From the NCBI GenBank assembly GCA_028023455.1, contig JAQFVV010006274.1, positions 3,720,001 through 3,784,000 of the forward strand: a stretch of DNA of 64,000 bases. Direction: 5' to 3'. Origin of the DNA: Epiperipatus broadwayi. Its lineage: Eukaryota; Onychophora; Udeonychophora; Euonychophora; Peripatidae. This document shows, piece by piece, positions 12,018-25,849 of this stretch (positions are counted from its first letter, which is position 1; each line of letters starts with the position of its first letter). A program made the translations under genes and the position numbers. A model generated the notes under the pieces. It had not been told where the DNA came from. It saw nothing but the letters and a program-made list of their open reading frames with translations, and ran no database searches.

Positions 12018-15000
12018 TAATTATATAACAATCCTCAGATTAATTTCAAGTTCTTCCCCCTTTCCCTTCAAATGTATATTGTATTAAGTTGGATGTCACA
12101 TTGACCATGATTTTCACTCCATGAGAAAAGTATTTCAAGAAAAAAAATATCCGCTCATTAGCACACATACTTTATAAATCTAACATGTAAGTAGAATGTT
12201 AAAAAAAAATGTTAATAGAAATTAGAAAAATCAAGTTCTTAGAAACAAGTTTTAAATCATTATCTCCCCCTCCCTTCTAAGCGCTGAAATCTATACTTTC
12301 TCAAAACAAAATAATTTAATATTTTAACACCACCTATTATTTCACATTCACTCGCAATTATACACATATAAAATATTACTATGTATGTGCGTGTTTTATC
12401 CCAAAATAATAATAATAATATATTAGTTAAAACAAAAATCATAATACCATAAAAAAAATTATTTTACACATTAATATTTCATAACTGTAAAATTAATAAA
12501 CAAATAAATTTTGATACATTCAAAATCATTTATGTAGTTCAAAGCTATTATTATTAAGACATTCTTGGTTTTCATCGATCTGAATTGTCTTTAAAAGTTC
12601 TTTAAATAAAATATGTCACTTTATTACTAAATTTTTATTAATACTCTGATTTCATAAAGAAAATAGATATAAAAGTCATATTACCGATCCAAGGGTTCAC
12701 TTGTCTTGTATACTGTCTATACTTGGCAGCAACAATTTCCGTGTTCTTTGGAACAATCACTTTCTTGAAGTATATAATTATTTGATGATGAGGATCCTAT
12801 TGAGGTTATTTGCTTTAGTGGATAATTTGGAAATCATTATATCAATTTTTCTTCTCTTCCTGTCAAGCATGATTCTTTTAGTGGATGAAATACAGCAGTT
12901 GTTTTCATGTTTATAAATTTTCTTGAGTTTAAAATCAGTTGCTGGAACAATTAATTGGACTTGATGATTAATATTTATCAGTAGATTAATTCATCTTTCA
13001 TCAAATGCAGGTGAATGCTTTCTTCCTTCTATTAAGAACATCTTATTTTTCTGGTCAGTTGAAAGGTGTAGAATATTATTTTAGACAAAACATTTTTTCT
13101 TTCCTATATGATGTGCAGCTTCCCAGATGGTCCAGCAAAGATGGGACATACATATAATTTTTCTAGCCAGTCATTTCTTATATTTTCAACATTCAATTTA
13201 ATAGTCTAATAATCTGAATCATAATCACAATAATAATTCAACTGATTTTTCCAGACAGCTTTTTATATTCAATTTTTGAGCTAACTTAACCAATCAGAGA
13301 TAGCGTCACTTGCTATTTTTGGACAAATTCGTTTTAATTAGATCTCTAATTTATTTTCAACTAAATTATTTTTCAACTGAAAAGTTTAATCCTTTTTTCA
13401 GACACTTTTGTTTTAAAAAAAATAGACTTAATCCTTTTTTTTTTACACCTAGGTAACATTTCAAATTTTTGAGCTTCCTTCTTTAGATCTTAAGATAAGA
13501 CAATTTCAAAATTAGAGTTTCCACCCAGCTTAAGCTCCCAAAGTGACAAACAATCATTTACAAAAACAAAATTGCTATAAAAATAGATATCTGATTCAAC
13601 AGATTTCCTCTTTTAACATAAAATTGTACAAAAAAATAATTTGACAGATTTAACCCTTTTCTTTCAATATTTAATAAATGTAAATTTCTGTATGTAATGT
13701 ACACACATACTTCATTATTTCAAATCATTCATAAACTAACATTAAATAATATAACTGCTAGCTTAGTAATTATAACCCTATTATTTAATTAAATCTGTAA
13801 CTTTTAAATCCCAATTACAATTATAGAAAAGCAAAATAGAAGCATAGAATAAGATATTAGAATTGATCAAGCATAGGTTAGTTTTAAAGAAAGTTAAAGT
13901 GTTTAATATTTGAAATATAAAACAATTAAATAACTTACACATACACTGCTTATACGTATGCATTATAACTTTGCTTTTTAACAGAAAATTTAAATATTAA
14001 ATGTGTGTACTGCTCTTTTTGAGATTTATTAACACATAAACAAGTAAAGCATATAATTGCTGTCTCACTCTCTTTCTGTCTAAAGCGTTTAAAATTTTAA
14101 TCTGGTAGGGTTTGAACTTGGATGCCCTACAGCTTCTTTTATGGTTATATAAAAATGTGATGATGATTTTTGGTTTTACATTTCTTCACATGCACATTAC
14201 TATAAATTTAGCTAGTGACTAAATTGTAATGGCACTATATATATATATATATAATAGTGTAAATGTATAAGTGTTAGGAATAAATATGTATTGGATAAAA
14301 TCTTATCTTTCCCTTGATGATGATCAAATTTGTAAACAAGCAAGTTCTCATCATAACCTATATTTTATTTTACTTACAACAATGACAATAATATCCATTA
14401 TGTTATGTATTAACACTTATTTCTCCCCCTTTTTATAACCATATTAAAGGAAAGATATGAACCATAAACATCAACCTAAATATAGTTTTAAAGTTCTTAA
14501 AGAAAAATGTCCTAGTGAATTATTTTAATAATTCTCTTTAATCCATTTCGGGTATAGATGGTAAAATGTGAGTGTTCGAGAACATCCATTAAGTCGTTTG
14601 TACTTTTTATCCTTAGAACTTCTGCTTTGGAGTGTAGAATTGATCGATTCATTTATTAATGGTAAACTTGATATTTTATAGCACAGATATTAAATGCTAG
14701 GTCAGTTTCATCCCAATTTTGACAATTATAGTTTCATGAGCAATGACATTTTTTCCCTGATGTGATTTTGCAATTAGCAATGTGTGGTTGTCTGGATTGC
14801 TATTTATATATTTTTATTAGAATATCTTAGATGAAATAATAGTAATATTTTTACTATTAGATCTTCTTAATCATAGTTAGTTCGATATATGGTTTAAATA
14901 TTAGTAACACTGGAAATTCGAATAATTGGAATTTAATTTTGAAGATTTCTGTTTGGAATTTCTCAGTTGGCTAGTTTGAACTCTATATGCTTTTTATTAC

Positions 15001-15995
15001 TTTCTTGAATATTCATATAGTTATTTCTATTACTGTTTCATCTCACTGTCGAATAGTATTTCTATTTGAATTGCAAGTTTGAATTCTTGGTTTAAATTTA
15101 TACAGGTTGTTTAGTCGATGAAAATTTTTTATCTTACTTTGGAGAAGAAGCTCTTTGGTTTTTATATGTTCCTATTATTAACACAAGGATGTTCTATTAA
15201 GGGTAATTTTAGATGGCTTTGAATATTAAGTTTGTGATTTTGATTTATGTTAATGTTGTTTCTTTCCTTTAAAATAATTTCATTTCTTGATTGTGTTTAT
15301 TCTATCTGATCATATTTCTTCTGTATTGTTGTAGTATATTGGATTTACATCACAATTATTGAGATAACTTTAATAAAGATTAGCTGTCATGTCTGCATTT
15401 TATATTTTAATTCAAATGTGTTTTTATCCTATGATTAACTTGGTTTAAATGTATATACCAAATAATGGTTTCTCAATTATAGTGTTTTATTTTTATCAAT
15501 GTGTGTTTAGTAGATAATGTTATTATATAGAGTCTTGGATTCGAATTAGGCCAAAAAAGGTGTGTAAGTGATACTCAAGGAATGTAAAGGCCATACCTTA
15601 TATTATCCCCCCAGTAAAAAAGTGTTAAAAGATTAATGATATCTTTAATTCCTTACCTTTTTACTATTTATTATCTAAGGATTAAGCTAATGATATTTAT
15701 TTGTGGGTTGTTTTGATTTTTTTTTTTTTCCTTAAAAAATGTGTTTTACTTTTGCTATGATATCTTAGCCCATTATGTAGTACAAAGATTTTTGATTGCT
15801 TGAGTTATTCTACTCTCAGGAGTATGTCTTTACTTCATATATTTGGTATTATGAGGTATAATTTGTTTATGGTTGAATTTATTACTTATGTAATGATATA
15901 CCCAAAACTTTCATAGTAGAAGATCTGATTAGATATGCAACTAAGTTTTATTTTAGATAACTTGTGCATTATTTTAAATATGGATCTGTCTAAGA

Positions 15996-17168
15996 CAGTG
16001 GTCTTCAACCTTTTCACCCCTGCGGCCCGGTAAAAATAAGGATAAGATTTCGTGGACCGGCAGAAGTTTACAGATAAATTTTCTTAAAGATGTAACCTGC
16101 TTAGCCTTAGATAAGCATAATTGTTATAACTGACCAAAACAGCATACTAGTTATTGTGTATTGTAATGGTGTTGCTTACCTTCACATGTTGAACGTTCTT
16201 TCTCGAGTTGCGCAGTCATACTGCTACAGAAAACAAGTACAATAACAATCGTTCTCATTAATTTGCTTGCATTTTATGTTTATTATTTCATTATTAAAAC
16301 ATGCAAGAATAAAATGTTATTCACCTGAATGTTGAAAAAGTCAAAAGTTTTGATCTTATTTTATTTTTATTTGGGGGGGGGGGGGGAGTGGGTTGAAAAA
16401 TACTTTGTCATCACTGAGACAAAAGATAGACACCAAAGTTATTTTTTGTTTGTTTCTATTTTTAAAAAAAGGTAACAGAAATTGGTTTTAAAAATAAAAG
16501 TTTTAGTATTTTAGCAATATACAAATAAAGCCAAAAAAAATATCGCCTTATAGTCCAAAAAAAAGTGGGCATATTTTTAAACAAAAAAAAAAAGAAAACG
16601 AAACTTGAAAAAGTCAAAAGTTTTGATCTTACTTTATTTTGGAGTGGTGAGAGTGTATATATTTTGTAAAAGTTAGAGACCAAACTTATTTTTTGGTTTT
16701 TATTTTTAAAAAAAGGTAATAAAAATTGATTTCAAAAATAAAGTTAAATCCAAAAAAAAAAATCGTATAGCCAAAAAAAAACACTAAAAATTAAAAAGAG
16801 AGAGTAGAAAAAATTTAAGAGATCAAAAAAAGTCACGTTACATTTTATTATTTTAACAATGCTGACAAGTGGCTGTGATTGGCTATCAAAAGACAACCGG
16901 GGGTTTGTATAATAAAAAACTTTTTTCTATCCCCATAAACGTCTGTGATAAATAGAAAAACATTAATTTATATATTGATTGATTAGATTTTGTTTTTGTT
17001 CTGTTTCTTTTTTTTTAATCGGGTAAAAATGCGATGAAAAAATAAATAAAAATTGTTTATATTAATTAAAAATTTAAAATCTTATTATTTTGTTATTATA
17101 AACTTTCTTCCCAGTCTAGCGCACGGACCTCCAGAAAAATTCTGCGGCCCGGTGGTTAAAGACCACTG
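15996..17168 (+). mobile_element. Non-autonomous hAT DNA transposon, 1173 bp
   Basis: The ends are inverted repeats, CAGTGGTCTTCAACC on the left and its complement with one mismatch on the right (ending GGTTAAAGACCACTG). Identical 8-bp flanks GTCTAAGA sit at 15988-15995 and 17169-17176. An 8-bp target duplication with CAG-type ends is diagnostic of the hAT superfamily. The motif CTGCGGCCCGGT occurs near both ends in the same orientation (about 16019 and 17141). The interior holds a 14-base G tract near 16373 and a diverged tandem duplication: a ~270 bp unit starting TTGAAAAAGTCAAAAG at 16332 is repeated from 16605. No transposase frame is present, and the 73-codon minus-strand frame inside it is low-complexity. 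Mobilisation would need a transposase supplied elsewhere. Confidence 0.92.
16332..16800 (+). repeat. Internal tandem duplication within the hAT element
   Basis: Two diverged units, starting at 16332 and 16605, share TTGAAAAAGTCAAAAG followed by TTTTGATCTTA, then a G-rich stretch, then CAAA(G/C)TTATTTTTTG, then TTTTTAAAAAAAGGTAA, then an 'ATCG' motif followed by A-runs. The second unit is shorter. Confidence 0.75.
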
Positions 17169-17176
17169 GTCTAAGA

Positions 17177-20100
17177 GTACTATCCTGCTCATTATTTTTG
17201 AGATTTATTGGATTTTCTTCAATGTCAGTTAAACAAGATAGTTGTCATTAGTTTGTAAATGAAGCAACTTGTTGAAGTAATCAGTCTCCTTTTCTAGTAA
17301 TATTAATGGTATAGTTCTTTACTGATTCTATAAATAAAATTATAATTTATTTCTAAAAACTTATTTTCCAAATATACTTTCTGACATAAGTTTTATGATG
17401 TGTGTCCTCCCCTTTTACATTTCTATCCTTCAATCTAATTAACCATAATCCTAATTATTTATTATATGGGTTCAAATTCATACTTTATAGATTTTTATAT
17501 AGAATAAAACTGGTTTAATTATGTGTGTATTGTAGATATATGACTCATTTCACATACATACATATTATTTAATTAAAAAAAAAATTTCTTTTATATATAT
17601 ATAGATTTATGTGTACGTATATTGTATGTGTAATATATAGTTGATAAATTAATAGGTGGTGAATGAATATAATGTTGTAAGAAATGATATTTTAATATGT
17701 TATTTTTCTTATTAAATAATTAATATATTCAGTTATTTAGTTTTATTTTTGGTTAAAATAAAGCAGATCAGAAAGAAAGTGTCAAATAAAGTGATCTAGA
17801 TAAGAGATTGGGATTTGAAAATGTACACGTGCAAAAGAGTGTGAAAGAATAAGAACATCTGTATAAACACAAAAATGCTTTTACACCTATTGCTGGTGAC
17901 TATAGATTGCCAGCTTTGTTGTATTGTTTTTATCTGTATCTAAGATTTTTTTTTAAGAGAGAGAGGTGCTTTGAGGAAATAAAGGTGATTATTAATTTTC
18001 TGGTAAAATCGCGATAGTACATCAACTTGTCAAACTCTGATTTTTTGTCTTTTATCTCAAGATAAGATATGCAGGTGGTCAGTTTCTTTTGACCAAAGAT
18101 TGGCAATATAAATGATTGAAACAATGTTTAAAGGACACTCAGTATGATTATTTTAGAGAGATAGACAGTCACTCAGTCATTATTATTAAAGAGAGATGTA
18201 ATTATTAAACAGAGATGTAACTCTCACTCAATTTTTTTCTCGTTATTAATGTTGAAAAAAGGAGAAAAAAAGGAAGAAAGTGGGCGATTTGATTTTTTTT
18301 TTTCACTCTTTAAAAATTGAACAAAGGAAAAGAAGGAAAAGACTCTTGTATAAAGTCAAAATAGACGAAGATGTGCGGATATACAAGTAATTTCCAGAAA
18401 TATTAATATTGGAAAAGAGGGAAAATGGAACAAAATTGAATTTATAAGAAGTTATTGACAATTCTATGAAATGAGATTAACATATTTTTCTGAGTATAAT
18501 ACCATGACTCTGCATTGCTAAACCATTTTTTTCTGCTTCCTGATTAATACAGAATGAGTTAAAATCACTAATCTACTGTGGTCTCATATACCAATCAAAT
18601 AATAACCAACAAAATGAAAGAGTTTGAAGCCAACCACACAAGCTATATGAAATTCTTCTTTTCTGGCTCCTGGTCTATTAAAGGCTCATTACCTTTGGAT
18701 GAATGGAGAAGAGGAAGGAAGAGGAAGAGAAAATGTATAAAATCCATATATAGCCAAGTTTGAAGCCATGAATCAAATTTTTGTTAAAGTTTACCTCAGT
18801 CATCTAAAGTGTCTACAGCGATTATTTTTTTAAAAATGGGAGAGACAAGCAAATCCACCAGTACATACTTATTAAAAAGTATTTATAATAGCTCTTTGTA
18901 AAATGGTAGAAGGAAGCCCATCAACAATAAATAATTTTAGAATTAAAGAAACAAGCAAGTCAATTGATTCATATTATCTTAACAGTATGCAATAACTTTT
19001 TTTTTATGGAGCAAAGACAAGCAGTCTGAAAATTCAAACTCAGGACATTTATAAGAAGTGAAAGTGATCGGGTAACTATGAACTTTCTTTAACAGATTTT
19101 ATTCGTACTTATTAAAAGTAAACCTTAATTTACTGGTCAAAGCAATTTTTCTTTTGATACAGAAACATTAAAGACTTGTTTATCTATAGTTATTTGCAAT
19201 ATCACACAACATAGCACAAACATAGTTTAAATCTTTAAACTTAAATTTTTCATTATTTTTTTTATATTATATATTGTAATGTTGAAATGTTTTTTTTTTA
19301 ATTGTTCTTCAGTTGTTAATGATAATGAGCAACCTATAAATATATGCATTTATAATGTTTTTTTTTTATTTTATCTTGTTGCATATTAAAATTAATATCA
19401 TGTATTTTATTTTATTTTGCTAAAAGGTTGCAAAAATATTTTTATATATGTAATTTGTGGGTATACATTTTAAACATATATGTTAACATTACCGAATGTG
19501 TGCATGTGTAACTGCTTATACAAACATGTCAAGGAATAGGTTATATATAAATAGTTTAGGTGTGAGAAATTATAGAGCAGGGCTTACATATGAATGGAAG
19601 TGAAATAAAACACACAGAAAACATATGAAATTTATTTTATGATATAATAAGTTAGGAAAGACTTAAGTAAGCATTCCATAAAATGTATTTTTTTAAGCCA
19701 GCTTATTTTAAAATATCCAGAAATGACAAACCTATATATTAAGTTTATTTGCTTGTGCTTATATAAATTTTTATATTAATTTTTGTATTGAATTAATGTA
19801 ATAATAAGCCATTTATTTAATTATTGATTTGATTTTAAAGAAAGAAAGAGTAATAGTATTAATAAAATATAATTATATATATCTTAATTGGTTTTCCGAG
19901 TTCTTATTAAAAAAATATTGTTGTGTTTTTCTTGTCTTGATTCTATCATTTTAATTCATCATCATTGCTCGCAGTTATTAATTATTATCATTCGTAAATA
20001 TTGAGCAATCACTTGCAAATATTAAGCGCTGCAAAAGGTTAAGTAAACTGGAATGTTGATTTATCTTTGGGTATTTAAGGATTATGCTTGATAATAACCA

Positions 20101-20890
20101 AATTTTAGTAATTATAGTTCAACAATAGAAAGCTAAAATTATGTTGTGTTCAGGAGTTTTGATCATCCTCATCAAAGATGGATATCGTGTTATTGATTAA
20201 AATGTTTCAAATAATACTATATAAGAGTTATGATCGCCATCATCATCATTAATAAATTATAATCATTAAATCTAATGTTTAGCATAATTAATATATTTTA
20301 ATAAATAGGGGTTTATGGAAAGTTGAATCTTATGCAAAGAGATTCATGATGATCATTCATCATCACTAGTATTATTAAATCCTAATCTTAACTATAAAAG
20401 TATTTTAGTAAATAACTATAAACTTATATGAATGCTAGTGAATGTAATATTTAAATCCCCGTCTGAAATAGGATAATTTTTAATAGATGCCTATAGGTTT
20501 ATAAAGATAAATTTATTGTTGTGAGTTTATTAATAAGCTATGGCTAGTATCATCATTATTATTATTATCATCATATCACTATTATTATCATTATTATTAT
20601 GATATCACTATTATTATCATTCATCATTATCATCATCATCATTATCACCTTTATATTGTGACAAATAATCTAGTTAAATGACCATCAATATCAATAATGG
20701 TCTTCACATGCTTGTTTGAAAGCCATTAATAGGATTATACATGTCTGTTCATCAATATACATAAAATGAGCTAGCAATGTCTATAAGAATCTTTGATCTA
20801 TAATATAAATTTTGGTAATATTGGGATCTTGTAATTTTATCGATATAGATAAAATGTAAGAATGTCATTTTTTCATTAGTCATCCAAGTC
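17177..20890. other. A+T-rich intergenic DNA
   Basis: No supportable gene. There is a B-box-like ATTCAAACTCAGG near 19036 without other tRNA features. A long TCA/TTA-type trinucleotide stretch lies at its right side (20549-20647). Confidence 0.5.
20549..20647. repeat. Imperfect (ATC/ATT)n trinucleotide array
   Basis: About 100 bp of mixed ATT and ATC triplets, with two near-copies of ATATCACTATTATTATCATT inside. Confidence 0.85.
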
Positions 20891-20900
20891 ATGTGTGATA

Positions 20901-20985
20901 AAAATGTACCGAATGAGTTTGAACTCGGTACACTCTAAACAGATATTTATCTAGATTTAAAACAATCTAGTGGCGCTCGTGGGAA
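20901..20985 (-). repeat. SINE-like, tRNA-derived fragment (minus)
   Basis: Read on the minus strand it gives GAGCGCCACTAGATTG, then a TCTAGATAAATATC middle, then GTACCGAGTTCAAACTC. This matches the plus-strand piece at 11252-11350, including the B-box position (minus strand, about 20909-20929). It is diverged and truncated. Confidence 0.5.
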
Positions 20986-21599
20986 AACACATATACTTAG
21001 CTAAACTGAATAAAGAGTGATATAATCCCTTTCCAACTTCATAATATTAGCTTTATAGAATATATATTTTATAAGTTGTCATGAATAGCACCAGTGTGTG
21101 CATATGACCATGAATGGTCTTCTATAGTTGGAAAGAAGAATAAAAATGATTCTTTATTAAAAGAACCTAGTATTGGAGATAAAGCATAAGGCACTCCAGG
21201 AATCTCACACTGGATACTTTTATTCAGTTGCTATATTTAATATTATTTTATTCGATGACAATGGCCAGTATGTTTTATTGTTCAAATGACATCCCCAATA
21301 TTTAGATATTATTAAATCTTTAATGATGATAGTTTTAATTGTCATTGTTGTTATTTTATATGGAGAAATGAGATAACTTATTTATTTCATTACTAATGTG
21401 ACAGAATTAATGTTAAGGATAGTTGCAAACGGGCTATAAGGTTATGTTTGGTTATTGAATTATGGCAACTATCATTTCATCACTCATCTATTTATCTATA
21501 CTGTGACAATGTTTACTTACTGTTACAAATAACAGATTAGATAAACATATATGTTAATAATGGATCATTTTCTATCAATTTATTATCATTTCTGTTACA

Positions 21600-23232
21600 A
21601 ATGTCCAATTCTTTCCGTTACAGTATATATATATAAAATGGAAAAAAAAAAATTTTATCCCACTTTTCCATGATACGACATCCATATCTTTGAGTCACAA
21701 GTTCCTTTGGGGTTCATCTCATTTGTCCGATCATTATGTCTTGATGTTAGCATATTCAACAAAGGCGAATGGATCCTTATATATGTTACAGAGTTTATGT
21801 AACATGAATTCTTTTGAAAAACTATCTTGTATGTTTATATATACATAAATGTTTTACATACAATTTTTAATTGGTAATTTGGTTTGTACTGATAGTATTG
21901 ACTATTCCAATATTTGGTAGTCATTGGGATATTACCAACGGTACTGTATACTCTTCTGTGATAAGGTCTCCTTTTTATATTTCTAGCATTAGCTTTATCA
22001 TCATTTTATTCATAAAATAATAGACTAAACCCTTTTTTTTTTTATAAAAAAAACAATGGAGTTATTTTGTTTTTTGTGGTCTGGTTTCCATATCCTTAGT
22101 TATAATCCTGTGGTCTATTTTCATTCTAAGCTTGTTAAGCTTTATACTTGCACATTTAATACAGGTAAATGAGCCCTCATATGTGTTACATAGTTTATGG
22201 AACCTAATACCTTTTGGATTCTTAGTATGTGGTGTTCTAATTATTAAGTATTATTTATCGATTGATATTTTTATTCTGAATGTCTCTTCCATAATAGAAG
22301 ACTTGTGAATGTCGTAATTTACACTTAAGATAGTTAAGCATGGTCACTTTATTTAAAATTACTCAAACTTTATCATCATTATGATATTTCTCCTCTATAA
22401 GATTATTATAATGTGAAAGTATTCCATCCTTATAGCTGTCAATTAATTGAGGAACAGTATCCCTAAGAAACATTTTGAATTTATTTTTATGATACAATGG
22501 TATGATTCCAGACATTTATCAATTTTATTTATCACTGGAACTTTTATCTCGAGATCTCTACTAATATTTTTAATATTTGAGTTTATTTTCATTTTTATGG
22601 GTTCATCTCTTAAACTATGATTACTTTTAAATTCTTCTGGATTTAATTCCAATTTAAGTTTGGAGTTATCATCTGCTTAATTTATTTCGATGACCTTAGT
22701 ATTTATTTTGCTTTCCATTTTCTCTTCAACTTTTTCAAGTTTTTGCTCACCTCTGTAGTCATTTTTACCTATCATTTTCTCTAATGGTAATAATTTAAAA
22801 CCATTGTCAACTTTTAGTTCAGTTTCCTTGTTTTCTATCTTTTCAGATTTATTTTCCATCTTTTTCAAAAGCATTTATTATGTCTGATGACATTTGCTGT
22901 ATATCTTCTATCGTAAAATCCATCGTGATAAATAATTGCTATTGATATGCTCTTAGATCTGTTTTTAAATCTGCAAACATGTTATCCATCAACTATTGCT
23001 GATTGGTGAACATTTGCATTTCCTTTCTCTTTGTTTGGTTTATTTGGAGTTTCAGTAACTTTTGGAGATTGAATAATTTTTACTGTGATCTCCCCAAGTA
23101 CACTTAAGTCATGTTCTATTTCTGTCTTTTTTTAAAACATTATTCTCCATTTCTTTTCTATTCATTTCACTTTGTATTTCATTTTCTTTTTTAATACTTG
23201 TGTCTCAATTTGATTTTACTTCTTGTAATCAT
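21600..23232 (-). pseudogene. Decayed ORF region, possibly retroelement gag-like
   Basis: On the minus strand, from an ATG at 23232 (MITRSKIKLRHKY), broken frames run leftward and are full of K, E, N and Q. One stretch reads MDNMFADLKTDLRAYQ and then, past a stop, MDFTIEDIQQMSSDI. Further frames lie at 22677-22874 and 22443-22652. A 'FHKLCNTYEG' peptide near 22190 recurs in another frame as 'LHKLCNIYKD' near 21790, showing an internal duplication of about 400 bp. Stops and frameshifts are frequent. An MxTRS-type start followed by a charged, coiled-coil-like region is seen in some LTR-retrotransposon gag proteins, but no zinc knuckle, protease or polymerase was found. The gag idea is an inference. 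It could instead be a decayed host gene or another transposon ORF. Confidence 0.3.
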
Positions 23233-23721
23233 GTATTTTTCTACTAGTTTATTTTAATTTATTATATTAATTATTATTTCTATCTTTAAACTGTGATAAA
23301 TATTTTTTGTATTATTATACATTGTGTAACTATTCATTATCACTAACATTTTTACTATTCTTGCCAAACAGAATTTTATGTTCACATGAACTATTACTTT
23401 ATTTGACCTTTTATGTTACTAATTACTCTCCATATTAAAACATTTTAACTGATTGATTGTCTGTTTTATATGATTTTTACTTGTAAGTAAATTCCAATAT
23501 TCAAGTTTAATTTATCATATCAATAAATTTTTTTATAAATAAATATGATTGTTTTATTGTTTTTACTATTGAAATTATTGAGTTGTAGATTAATATAAAA
23601 TCCAATTAACTTGCAATTGGATAGATTTTATATGTAACCAAGTGTGATATTAATATATGATTCTGTGCCCCACGATTGGTAGCACATTATGTAGTGGTAC
23701 AGTGTTTTAAATCCTTATATG

Positions 23722-23980
23722 CCTACATAATATATTCATGCATACCCACATTTTAAGTGATATTAATATACCCTGAACTAGATGACTATGCAGATTTTCT
23801 ATGAGTTTGATAATGGAAATGAAAGATGATAAGGACAAGGTGAGTGTAGGTATATATTTTAATATTTATGTGATTATTAATCTCTTCCTGGAATGAATTT
23901 AAAGTGTATGTGGGAATATAGGTGCAAGGATCCAAGATAGACTCATTCATTGTGATGACTTAGCCAACCTATTATCATCC
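23722..23980 (-). repeat. Family-2 repeat, minus copy
   Basis: This is the reverse complement of the repeat at 4786-5030. It includes TTCATGCATACCCACATTTT, TAGATGACTATGCAGATTTT, CAAGGATCCAAGAT and TCATTGTGATGACTTAGCC. It carries an extra A+G-rich segment near 23815-23845 that is absent from the other copy. Confidence 0.8.
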
Positions 23981-25726
23981 CACGTGTATACTATCAAGAC
24001 ATGTATACTATCAAGATTTTGTTTTTAATTTCCACATATGACAAGGAGAAAACTGACAATCCATGCTGATAAAATGTTGCAAGAAAGAAAGAACTTCACT
24101 GGTGAACTGAAGATTACTAGATTTTTTTTTATGGAAAAAATATTCCTATTTATAAAATGTATTATTTTGAACCCTATATACCATTCTATTTACATGTGGT
24201 TCTGGTTTAGAATGTCGAAAAATTAATACTATTATTTATTAAAACATCAAAACATTTTTAATGGGAAAGCATGAATTGATCTCAATTGTTTATTAAAGAA
24301 TATAGTTTCAAAACTATTATCATCATTCATCACAAGATATCCACTACATTTTTCATGTGGCTATACTTCATAATATCCCAATGGTTTATTTTGTTCTTAT
24401 TTTACCATCTAGATTTTTTCTTTATTAGAATTTATTTTGATCATCAATGGAAATTGTTTTAACTTGTAAACTTTTTGTTTGTTTGTTATATACATATATT
24501 AAGTATTTTTATATATTATAAAACAATATTTTAAAATCAGATTTAATATTTCACATTGAATATCTTTATTTTTATCTCGTGATAACTCGTATTATTTATA
24601 AATTTTACAACATAATTTTTAAAATAGTTTTGCAACTTCACTAAATAACTTCCAAGCATGTTTGTGTATATCTAACTAACATTTTCTTTTTTTTTAAATA
24701 AAAGAAGCTCATCGCTAAAAATAAACTAACAATTGCATTAAAAAAATATTTTTAAATAAATAAGATATTATAATAGATTTTAAAATAATCCAATATTATT
24801 AAAATCAAATATTAATCTTCTATTTAATACTTACAATAATTAAAATATTTATATTCTTTTATAATATTATTTTATCAACAATAAACATATGTATTTAATT
24901 TTATTGTCTTTTTTTAGCTTTAAATACCTATTTATGAAATATATTAATGCAGTATTGATTATGGCATTTTCCCCCACTATATATTATAATCATCATCATT
25001 TACAATCTCTCTATATCCCACAATTCAAACCATAGTCTTTTTAACCCTTGAAATTACCATAAGCAAAAAACATCACATTCAAATATATCTTAAATTTAAA
25101 ATTTTAAATAGATTAGCACAAAAATTAAATGGTGACCCATACAAAAGGGCACAATATATATATATCAGTTATATTTATTACGGAAAATAACCCATGCAAA
25201 AGCAGATGTAAGGTGTTTCATGAGCAAAAAAATTATTATTCAGTATCTTAGATATTTTTAAAAAACATTGCTATAGCTCAGCTTCTGAGTAAAGGTCCCA
25301 GATAGATAATATACATCAAATTGCAGGTTACCTCCTTATTAAGTAAATAAATAATCAGATAGTTATGAGATGTTCAAGTATAAGAAATGACAAATTAAGT
25401 TTCAATCCAGGGATCTTTGCACAAGGGTGTGCATTATTTAAATCTTTATACAATTGGCCCATTTTTTGCTTTTATTTTGATCTGTATTAGCATAAGTTTA
25501 AATATTCTGCTGAAAAAGCAGAACAATATCTAATACAGAAAATGCCTGCTTGATATAAATATGATTACATTATTTATAAAACATTTTCTATATAATTTAA
25601 TTAATTATATTACAAGTTATAATTTATTTACATATTGATTAATTGAGGAAATTATTAGAAGCAATATAAATTGAGCATTTAATAACAAAGACAAAATTTA
25701 AATATATATATATATAACTGACAGTA
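23981..25726. other. A+T-rich intergenic DNA
   Basis: Nothing recognisable beyond homopolymer and AT runs (for example near 25155 and 25703). Confidence 0.5.
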
Positions 25727-25839
25727 AGTAATTGAAGCTTCTAATGAGTTATATAACATAAATAAACTCTTCGTAAGGCAGCTGTCACTTTTTGGAGGGT
25801 TTATTTATGTTAGATAACTCATTGGAAGCTTCAATTACT
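25727..25839. repeat. Near-perfect inverted repeat (hairpin), ~41-bp arms
   Basis: The left arm at 25727-25767 (AGTAATTGAAGCTTC...AATAAAC) is mirrored by the right arm at 25799-25839 (GTTTATTT...GAAGCTTCAATTACT), with a ~31-bp loop between. It looks like a tiny MITE or a foldback scar. The RTE 3' fragment begins within ~15 bp of it. Confidence 0.85.
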
Positions 25840-25849
25840 TCTGTTCAAT

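Larger units (their letters stand above)
11351..15987. other. A+T-rich intergenic DNA with microsatellites
   Basis: Contains trinucleotide runs at 11683-11717 and 11985-12017, and an AT run near 14235-14253. On the minus strand around 12778-13087 there is a ~100-codon open stretch interrupted by one stop, rich in K, N and I. I do not recognise it, and it could be decayed coding sequence or chance. A B-box-like GGGTTTGAACTTGG near 14108 may be another SINE scrap. Confidence 0.4.

Noticed and set aside
12778-13087. Minus-strand ~100-codon open stretch with one stop
   Set aside because: Composition is K/N/I-rich as expected by chance in A+T-rich DNA. No motif was recognised, so it is mentioned only in the gap description.
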